Part shown: positions 55,971 through 64,000 of the stretch, one piece after another
Layout: every line of letters begins with the position of its first letter
How positions within the stretch are numbered: the first letter of the stretch is position 1
Assembly (NCBI GenBank): GCA_039000515.1
Contig: JBCFYV010000278.1
Location: 1 to 64,000, forward strand
Reading direction: 5' to 3'
DNA length: 64,000 nt
From: Timema cristinae
Lineage: Eukaryota; Arthropoda; Insecta; Phasmatodea; Timematidae
Notes under the pieces: model-generated
The model's input: the letters and a program-made list of their open reading frames with translations, nothing else
Database searches by the model: none
Told to the model about the DNA's origin: nothing
Made by a program: the position numbers and the translations under genes

Positions 55971-58900
55971 GGGTCATTTCCCAAATCTAGGGACAATTTA
56001 TGTAAACAGTTTTTTTTAAATATTTGTGTTAATTATTTTAAAAAACATATACTATTGTTTTAATATAATGAATATGTAGCACAGAAAATAAAAAAATGTA
56101 CAAGTTATTACAAAAAAAATTATAAATATAAAAAAATCCTTTTTTTTTTTGGGGAAATGTCACCTCCATGGCATGTCACTACCCCCATGTCACTAGAGTT
56201 TGAGGCTTCCAAATTTATAACACTTTTAAGAATTCCATTATAAATAAAGAGATGAAGTTTAATATAAAAACAGTAAAATTTCCCGGATGTGTCATAATTT
56301 TACTGAATTTTTTAACTAAGTAATCTAAATCTCAAGGAGTGTTCCTTGTTAAAAATGTCACCTCCATGGTCTGAACAGATCTTCCTTAAAAAATCCACTA
56401 AATTGTGTAGTGAGGACAAAGGAACCATGTGAGAGAAAGCCCTGAGAAGCTATCTTGTATTGTGTTTCATTTCAATCCTACAGGCGAGTGTTTTAATTGA
56501 CTTATATGTGGGTTTTTCCTTGTTACTGAAGAATATTTTATTGATGTTCACCTCCATGGGTTATTAAATTGTTGGGCTTATATATATAAAAAATTGTTCC
56601 CTTTGAAGTGAGATTTAATGATTTAACATTGGATGAAAGCCAAAACCATTGGCTTAGTAATTTATAGTTTAGGTTCTGTGTAGATAAAACCTTATATTTG
56701 TCACCTCCATGGTTTTTCACTTCCATGTACTTAATCTAGCATGGAGGTGACAATATATTCATGGAGGTGAAAATAAAAGAGTGAAATAAAAAATTTAAAA
56801 TTATCTGTGCTAAAGTAACGTAATCATTTACTTGTGAATATAATTCATTTTTTTTAACTTTTTTGTTTCAAAATGATAACCTTTCAGTTTTTATTGCAAA
56901 AATTGGTGTAATTATTTAGCTTTGTTTGATTTAACAGTGGTAGTTATGTGATTTCAAAGGTTTAAAAATTTGGTATCTCTCCATTCATGGACATAATCAA
57001 TGTGTGAGAAATATTTCAATATTAATTCTATCAACAGTTTTTTTCACTAAGTGTAAACAATTACAATTTTTGGGTGTTGAATATTATTTTCTTCTTGCAT
57101 CATAAACTTTTTCAAGAATGGAAAAATTTATATTGTGATGTTTTAATATAGGGAAACCCCATGAAACAATAGGAATGGACTTAGTATAAGAATCTGAAGT
57201 TTAAATCATTACAAATAATGTAAATAACATTTACTTTATACAAAAAATTTTTAAAATATTAATTTGTTTTCAGAAATAAACATGGCAAGAAACAAAACTT
57301 CTGATAAAATTTAGTAGATGTTAAAAAAAAAAAAAGTTGCAGAAATGGAGCATAGGACTAAGATAAAAAATTATCCAATACATTATGATGAATTCAAAAG
57401 AATGGAATGAGAGAGATAAATAGGCCTAAAAAAAGGGAAAGAGGGAAAAATAAATTAATCTCAGATTTTAAGTGAAAGAGGTACGAGACAGCAAAAAAAA
57501 AAATGGGTTAAAAGGGATGACAAGACATAGAAAGGGGCAGATAGTGAACTTAAAAATAATTTTAGTTGTGTCACTCCGTCATTAAGTGGCACAGAAGCAA
57601 GAGAAGTCACTGTTTCTGCTCTGGGCCTAGCAAGGCATACTGGGTGGGCTGGCTCAAGTAGAAGAATGCAGGCCATAAAAGGGTTTTAAGGAACAGATTA
57701 CAGGCTCACCGAAAGATAAAAGAACTTGAAGGAAAGCTCAATATGCTTTGGGAAAAGTGCAGCTAAATATAAGGCAAAGTACTACAGATTACGTAAACAA
57801 AAAAGAATAATGAAAGTCCACAAACAAGAGTTAGAGAATTCTTAAATGGTGAGAAAGTGTCTACTAAAGTAGTGAAACGTTTGCAGTTCAAAGAAGCACT
57901 TACTACGCAAAATAGCCTACAATTACAATGCAAACAAAGATTCAAAAGCTCGTCAGATTTTTGCTAGAGTTCTAAGTGGCAAAATTATAAAAAAAATACA
58001 CGCTTTTTTCTCACATCAAGGAATTTTTTTTTCACATAAGCGCACAAAAGAATGAAGGGAAGAAAATAAAGTCTGGTTTTTGTAAAGCGAAATTTATGAC
58101 ACTGAAATTTCATTGCACTTGAAAAATGATGTTGTTGAATTTTTTGAGAAGGATGAAGTTAGTAAAAATAGAACCAGGAAAGAAGAATGTTATAACAAGA
58201 AACAAAATTAAAAAAAAGAGAAGAATACTGAACAATAGTTTAAGGGTGCTACCAAACAGTTCAATGAATCACATTCTTACAATATTGCTTACTCTACATT
58301 CTGCTTCCTGCATCCATTTTGGGCCCTTTCACCTAATACCATAAGCGGGATACTTGTCTCTTACAAAACATGAAAACTTTGACATGATTTTTGAACCTCT
58401 GAAGCACCTCAACATTATTGAGTACAAGAGACCAGATGATTTGATTAAAGTATTAATTTTCAATGAGAAACCCAGCAGCAAACAATGTGTGGAAAGGAAG
58501 TGTGATGACTGTAAGGATAATCAGGTAGAAGCAAAGGAGTTTGAAGATAAAAAACAAATACCAGCAGTGGTCAAGGAAGAAAGAGAGGATTTGTGTTTAA
58601 AGGAATATATATACAATATGTAAAGGTTTTTAAGGAAACTGTCTCTACAAATATGAAACAACTGTTCAACCTGCTTGTTGATGATTGCCTATTTTTATGG
58701 GGGACATTTAAACATCAATCATCACTATAAAGCAATTGCTGACTTAAAGCAGAACCTCAAATGAACTGATGTTCTTATCCAAATGATTTTGCTGAAATTT
58801 AAGTGTGTAAATATGGAAAGGAAATACAAAACATGCACTTTGGTGGATCTCACCAACAAGTCACACTACACACCCTGTGTTTTTTTTACTACAGAGGCAA

Positions 58901-59404
58901 TGACTCGTATGATCTGAAGGTGCTACCAGTTTGTACCCTATCAAACAGCTGAGACATGATCCCAGTTCGATCTGTGCATTCTTAAGCCAGTACTCAAACA
59001 CATTTCCAGTTTTGTTGCGGCCTACTATTATACATGTTTTTTTAACTAATGAGTAAAAAGTTAAGTAGTTAAGTTTAACATTTTAGTTTTACATATTATT
59101 GCATTTAAGGTACAGAATACCACTATTTATGTTTATATGGACACCTACATTCCAACTGTTGTCCCCCTCCAATCCTCCATGTACTGTATTGTCACCACCA
59201 TGGCAACTGTGTCACCTCCATGTTTTAAAAAAAAAGTTTTTATGTTTATTTACCAAAGTAAATGTTTTTTGATTTCATTCTATAGTATTTTTGTAAACTT
59301 ACCAAATCAATGATGATCACAACTATGTTTAACTTATACATTTTTATTTAAATTTAATTTTTGCAGTGAAAAGTCTAAATTGTCCCTAGATTTCGGAATG
59401 ACCC
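55971..59404 (+). mobile_element. 3.4-kb DNA transposon with CACCTCCATGG motifs
   Basis: The ends GGGTCATTTCCCAAATCTAG and, from the right (reverse complement), GGGTCATTCCGAAATCTAG continue together into GGACAATTTA. They are about 29-bp inverted termini (55971-56001 and 59376-59404). The motif TCACCTCCATGG or its reverse occurs near 56160, 56358, 56549, 56700, 56738, 56760, 59195 and 59212, clustered at both ends. This is typical of transposase-binding sites. One transposase-like gene lies inside. No target duplication was recognised. Confidence 0.85.
57283..59030 (+). pseudogene. transposase-like gene of an arthropod/cnidarian repeat family
   Basis: A Lys/Arg/Glu-rich N-terminal part starts at MARNKTSDK (57283). 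It continues through VVEFFEKDEVSKNRTRKE (about 58130) and YNIAYSTFCFLHPFWALSP (about 58280). A segment with KHENFDMIFEPLKHLNIIEY and C-x3-C-DDCKDN follows (58370-58520). Broken pieces DFAE (about 58790), EIQNMHFGGSHQQVTLHT (about 58830) and a HDPSSI-like end (about 58955) complete it. This order is shared by many unnamed multi-copy proteins in arthropods and cnidarians that I take to be transposases; DFAE would hold a catalytic Asp. The usual segment with SDG and QYRNK is missing. Dead copy. Confidence 0.65.
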
Positions 59405-61160
59405 ACCTCCTGTTTTCGGTCTGATTATATTAGTTTGTTGAGCAAGTATGGTTATAAATTTTTAAATTTTTAGCTAAAAAACATCGAATCTGAATCTTAG
59501 ATTAAGAAAATTCGAGATTTCTTATCGAACATAAATCTTAGGAAAATTCGGATTTGTATTCAAAATTTCGAATGTTTGCACAGTTTATGTATTTTTTTTT
59601 ACGTATTATAAATAAAACTATCAATTATATATTATATTAAGTTTAATTATTTAAAAATATTAAATAAAATTTCTAACTGCAACAAAAAGGTAACATAGCA
59701 TTGTGCTATAACATAAAATTTTTTTCCAGCAGCAGCCCCAAATATGAAACCATTCATTCATGAGGGGGGGAAGATTAAATTTTGGGGGGTTCAAAATCGA
59801 AAAAACTGATGTAAGGGGCCGCCTCGGTAGACGAAAGTTTCCGTGGGGACGTTCAGAAATCTTGCCAATTTAATCTGATGCGTTATTAAAAATGGGGTTC
59901 ACACCAAAAATTAAGTAAAAAAGTTTCCAACGGGGCTATTTTGCTTAAAAACTCTTTTTTTTTAGTTTTAAATTTATAGAAAAAAAATCGTATATGTAAC
60001 ATTAGTATTTTTCAACGACATTTTAAGCAATTGATGCAGTATGAGACTACTCGATGAAACTTTGGGGCCCTATGTTAAGCCTTCCTCAAACAAATCCGTT
60101 TTTTTGATAAGCTCATAACAAATTTTTTTAGGATATTTGTTTTTTAATTTTGTTTTTAGAAAAGTAAAAGGGCTTTTTTTTATACTAAAAGTGTTGCCAC
60201 CACGCCACTACTTAAAAGGAAAAAGGGAAAAAGAAGGATAAATATAAATATTCCCCTCTTCTGTACGCATGCGTCTTTTAATTTACTATTGGTGGTATGC
60301 AGAATGATTCTCGATCCACTTAGTGAGGGCATAATCGAAGTTTTTAAGAATGAATAATCATTCGTTTCTTTGAGAAATAATCAAATGAATCGATGTCATT
60401 CAATGATTTTGGAACTAGTAAAGCATGGGAAATTATGGGATGTTAGTACATTTAAGTAGTTAATAATGCCTTTTTTTCTTTGTGCTACTTCTCTGAACAC
60501 TCATTACTTTGCGTTTGCAGTTTATCAACATTTTATATTACTGTATTTAGTTAATACAAACAGTGAACAATTACCCAAATAAGTACCTCGAAAATTAATA
60601 TAAATATTTTTGATGGCTTAAAAAATAAAAAAAGAAATACGTTTCCCCTTTGTGTTTAAAAAGTAGAAAAAATTTGACACTTAATATTTCCTATACATAA
60701 AAAATTTAACTTACAATCCTGTTTATATCGGGTAAGTGTAGAATACTTTCGTTTTAAATATCTGAATCAATTATATGCCCCCTGAAAGCTTCACTTAAAT
60801 CAAACGCAAAACCCACTATCGAAAACACGGGGTAAATTTTACCGGTAATGATATTTTTTTTAAAAGAATGTAAAATTTTTCCAATGAATCGATTTAATTG
60901 TCTGAATTTACAGCCCGGCAATGTTTTATTAAATACGTAAATGTAATATTTTTTTTTAATGCAAATTTAAATTAACGTTAGAAAAATTAGGGTCCAAATT
61001 GTTTGTTCTATTTGCGTTTATTAATTTGGGTGGTAAAATTTAAAAGGGAAAAAAAAATAAAAATCTACTAGTAAAGTACAAAAAACCAAATAATTTTGTA
61101 ATTTTCATTTTTAATTATTTTTTTGGGTGTAAAATTTTACAACTACTTGATGTACCTCAC
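59405..61160. other. AT-rich DNA, no genes seen
   Basis: Homopolymer-rich. GGCCGCCTCGGTAGACGAA at 59817 may be a trace of a SINE head. Nothing else is recognised. Confidence 0.5.
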
Positions 61161-61164
61161 TGTT

Positions 61165-61500
61165 CGTCGCCTTCTTTCCTTCCCTTCACCGCCACTTCAC
61201 CCCCCCTCCCTCGCCGGTCCGGCCCACAGTCCATTTTTTCTGACCGTCCCGGGCGACTCCACCTCGCTCACTGCCCACGCTTCCTATTGGCTCGCGTGAT
61301 GGACTCTGTCTCAACGGTTTCTCCCAATAGGAACCCCCGTTTTCCCCATTGGTCAAGGCCGGAAATGGGGGGGGTATATAACACGGGGATCTCTGGAGCT
61401 AGTTTTAGTGGTGACCCAAACCTTGGGGAACCACCATATGAAAGAGCATAATAAACCTCTTTTTTCGTTTAAAAGAGCATCTCACGTCACTCCCATCCTC
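61165..61500 (+). promoter_or_regulatory. GC-rich promoter or LTR-like block
   Basis: GC-rich DNA with several CCAATAGG/CCTATTGG-type boxes leads to GGGGGTATATAACACGGGG (about 61370). GTGGTGACCCAAACC follows at 61410, recalling LTR-retrotransposon primer sites (TGGTGACCC), then AATAAA at about 61449. This could be an LTR plus leader, or a cellular promoter. No gag/pol follows. Confidence 0.35.
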
Positions 61501-61504
61501 CCAC

Positions 61505-61665
61505 ACATCCCCACCTCCCCCCGGACTCCGTGTTTGCCGGGGTGGTTTCCTGCCTCCCCCCGCGACTCTGTGTTGCCGGGGGCTGTTCCCCTGCCTCCCA
61601 CCGGGATCCGTTTGCCCGGGCAGATCCTTACCCCCACCGCGACTTCGTGTTGCCGGACTTGACCT
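61505..61665. repeat. GC-rich ~42-bp tandem repeat
   Basis: About four units of CTGCCTCCCCCCGCGACTCTG plus TGTTGCCGGGGG-like sequence. It is isolated in an AT-rich region. Confidence 0.75.
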
Positions 61666-62039
61666 ATCTGTTTTCTCCCCCCATTCCCTTCCTTAACCCC
61701 ATCCGCTGGACCCACAAAACGACGCCTGACAAACCCCCGTTTGCCCGGAAATGGACTTCGCGAGACAAAACCACTCCACCGAACCGCAGTAAAAGGGATA
61801 AAATACTTAAAAAATTTTTATTAAATTAGCCTTAGAAAACATTCGGAAAACGTACGGTCGATTATTTTTGGGCAATGGGACTATTTATTGCGAAAGAATC
61901 GATTCTATTAATTTAATTTTTTCCATCACCCCACCGATGCAGAAACATATTATTGACCAATAAAGCCACCACATTTATAGTGGGACACCCCCTTAAAGTG
62001 ACTATAAAAAGATCTTGAAAAAACCCTTAATTCGGTCAG

Positions 62040-62585
62040 CTCCACTCCGGCTGTTTGGAAAAAAAGATCAGATGGGCGGACAGTGTTAAGTACCTGGGAC
62101 TTACCTGGGACACAAAACTGACCCGGAGACGACACTGCAACGAAAGACCAAAAAGGCGAGGCAAACTGGGATTAGCCCATGCTTAACAGGCGTACGCCCC
62201 GTCTACAAGGGGAAATTGAGCTGTAAAGCAGCTGTAGGCCAATCCCGACTAATGCTGTCCCGCTTGGGGGCCCTGGCGGGCCTATTAGGAGGGTCAGGGG
62301 TTCCCAAACGTATGTCTGAGGATCATTGTGGGCGCCCTTTATGTCCGGATGAGACTCTTTTTCGTGACCTGGGTAGCCCACCCTCAAGGACCCCCTTCCG
62401 GAAACTGGCGCAGTCTTTCTACGCTAGACTTCCCGGTGCCCCCAATCCTTTATCCAGGGGCTTGGGAAATACGTCACGACCCTGGGGGGGCCATCGACGT
62501 CCCAAAAACCCGCTCGATTAAACAATGTGTCAACAGTGGTTTGGGAGGCCCACCCCACCCCCATAGAGTAGTGTTCCGCACGTAA
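62040..62585 (+). pseudogene. Jockey-like LINE 3' fragment
   Basis: The plus strand reads VKYLGLTWDTKLTRRRHCN (about 62090), the YLGxxLDxxLTWxxHI motif after the RT palm. In changing frames it continues with a MSEDHCGRPLC-like segment, ETLFRDLGSP (62355) and RKLAQSFYARLPGAPNPL (62400-62455). These match the LRxIVxAPWYVRN, xHxDLGxPTV and AxxYxxRLxxHPNPL order of Jockey-type ORF2 ends. It stops at 62583. It is 5' truncated and frame-broken, with G/C runs expanded. Confidence 0.75.
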
Positions 62586-62861
62586 CTCAAAAAAAAACCC
62601 CAGTCGGTTTCTCAATTTCTTACCCCCCTTTTTTTCCCCCAATTTTTTTCTAATATTTTGAATCTCTGTTTTTTGTTTCAAAACTTCGGAAACGCGAAAA
62701 CCCCGTTTTTAAATTTTTGCAAACCACAGGGTGTGCCCAATTGGTGGGTACGTGTTGGAACTTGCTTCGCTCCCCTTCTGGAAAGCTCGGAGCACCCCTT
62801 TTTGTCTGTTCTCTCTACATTCGGTCATTGTAATTAATAATTGTGAGTGATTAACATCGAA
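62586..62861. other. spacer with possible promoter
   Basis: After T- and C-runs, 62740-62850 is moderately GC-rich with CATTCGGTCATTGTA before the ATG at 62862. No TATA box. Confidence 0.3.
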
Positions 62862-63474
62862 ATGAGTTTCGACGGGCTTGAAAATTGGATAAATTCAGGT
62901 ATATTTAAAAAGCATTTTGTATATTTAATGTTAACTATTTTGCTTATTACGTCTTTGGTGTACAGAGGTATTTTCTCTTTTGATAGACTGTCAAGAAGAC
63001 GCACCACCGACGCCTGCAGTGCTGGCAGCGCTCGATAGTCAGGACCATTAAGTTCTTTTATAGCGAGGACGGAATTTTCCTGGTGGATGGCAACTGGTCC
63101 ATAGGTAATTAGCGTCCTGCTATAGATTTAGAGAAATGGCAGTGTTTTTTATTTACTCAAGAGTAATTAATATATATTTATTTAATTTCAGATTACTGGA
63201 ATCATTGGGCTGACGCTAGTCTATGGGACCACGAGGCGCGCGCAGTGGATTTAGTGGTGTGTGTGGGCATCGCCGATTGAAATTGGTGAAGCAGGATGGG
63301 CCCTGTACCAGCGCAGCTCCAAGAAGTGGTTGGTGCTCTGCTCTGTGCCGCGTCTCCACGCTTCCGGCAGGCTTCAGCCAACAGGAGCATACCACAGCTG
63401 GCGGAAACATTATTAACGGTTTGCCTAATGTTTGGGGTGAATTGGAGTGATAGACCACCTGATATGTAAGTTTT
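62862..63474 (+). CDS. possible two-exon gene start
   Basis: ATG at 62862 begins 12 codons (MSFDGLENWINS) ending in AATTCAG/GTATATTT, a splice-donor-like site at about 62898. A good acceptor, TATTTAATTTCAG, ends at 63191, and a donor, GATAT/GTAAGT, is at about 63466. Joining the first two keeps phase and reads on through about 30 residues (DYWNHWADASLWDHEA near the junction) to a TGA at about 63281. The protein would be about 43 residues, so exon 2 is mostly untranslated or the transcript is non-coding. No family is recognised. A partial copy of the 0.66-kb repeat lies in the putative intron. Confidence 0.25.
63060..63120 (+). repeat. partial third copy of the 0.66-kb repeat
   Basis: ACTGGTCCATAGGTAATTAG and neighbouring sequence match about 60 bp of the repeats at 11.5 and 24.45 kb (around 11655-11715). 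The hairpin and conserved block are absent. Confidence 0.6.
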
Positions 63475-63479
63475 GCCAT

Positions 63480-64000
63480 TCTTAATTAAAAAAGAACATA
63501 TTTTATACCGTCTACAAGTAATTACACTATAGCCACTAGGTTGGAAATAGACAGCTTACTACGCAAGTGTTAGTCACACCCTCTCTTCCCTCAAACCACT
63601 GTTGTTTCGCTGGCATAGCAAAACTTGTCAGCTGACCGTTTTAAGTTTAACCAAAAGATTATTAGCTCTTATATTCATGGTATAGAAGGTTATTGTAACG
63701 CAGGGCACGAGTGACCTGGGAGGGCCACGGTCGTTCACACGTGAACGTATGAACCACGATTCTTTTAGGGATATTGGGTATACTACTGACTAAACACAAA
63801 TGAAAATGCCCGTGAATATTCAAGATTTTGATTACTAAAAACGCTCAAAAAATGCACAGTATAAATATGTAATCAAAGTAATAGTCTGGAAATTAATAAA
63901 TAAATGAAAACATAATAAATAGAATTGCGCTGAATCAATGTTAGCTAAGCTGTTCACGGAGTTAAGAAGTACTAGTAATTGTCTTTAGATGAATAAACAA
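63480..64000. other. AT-rich DNA, nothing recognised
   Basis: No ORF or repeat family identified to the end of the window. Confidence 0.6.

Overview
The window looks like animal nuclear DNA, most likely from an arthropod (probably an insect) with a large, AT-rich, transposon-filled genome. The evidence is decayed non-LTR retrotransposons of I-like, R1 and Jockey types, a Tigger/pogo transposon with TA target sites, hAT-type and fold-back MITEs, tRNA-derived SINEs, long satellites, and no intact single-copy host gene. Nothing suggests a bacterial origin. No tool was run; all calls rest on reading translations, motifs and repeats by eye.

Layout. 1-2.3 kb is AT-rich with small tandem repeats. 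2.7-5.84 kb holds an unrecognised broken ORF cut by a reverse-strand, decayed I-like LINE. 6.3-8.05 kb is an old ~150-bp satellite. 8.07-10.82 kb is a complete but dead Tigger/pogo element with matching 22-bp ends. 11.5-14.45 kb is the most unusual part: a 0.66-kb repeat with a perfect 27-bp hairpin, imperfect ~100-bp direct repeats carrying TGACGTCA-type sites, divergent TATA boxes, and a tightly packed set of small broken ORFs with an overlapping TAATG stop/start and a proline/tyrosine-rich repeat protein. The 0.66-kb repeat recurs inverted at 24.45-25.11 kb, so the pair brackets 13.6 kb. Between them lie two arrays of a GGCC-rich 16-17-bp minisatellite (14.76 and 23.39 kb), each next to a coding fragment, plus a hAT-type MITE, SINE copies, a THAP-domain fossil (17.6 kb) and a 1-kb fold-back element (21.3-22.3 kb).

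25-30 kb is AT-rich with interleaved inverted repeats and tRNA-like remnants. 30.33-36.70 kb is an almost full-length I-like LINE (gag with zinc knuckles, endonuclease, reverse transcriptase, RNase H, TAA-repeat tail), inactivated by frameshifts and lost catalytic residues. 38.2 kb is a possible solo LTR. Two related minisatellites lie at 39.97 and 41.85 kb. 43.4-47.2 kb is a 52-bp satellite of about 74 units with higher-order structure. 48.35-54.5 kb is a GC-richer, badly decayed R1-clade LINE on the reverse strand. 55.45-55.83 kb is a LINE 3' fragment, and 55.97-59.40 kb is a DNA transposon of a family common in arthropods and cnidarians, studded with CACCTCCATGG motifs. 61.2-62.6 kb holds an LTR/leader-like GC-rich stretch and a Jockey-like 3' fragment. 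62.86-63.48 kb could be two exons of a host gene or non-coding RNA.

The pieces do not form a working pathway. They are mostly layers of dead mobile elements. The 11.5-14.45 kb cluster is the best candidate for something not described before: an endogenous virus-like or Polinton-like remnant, by inference only.
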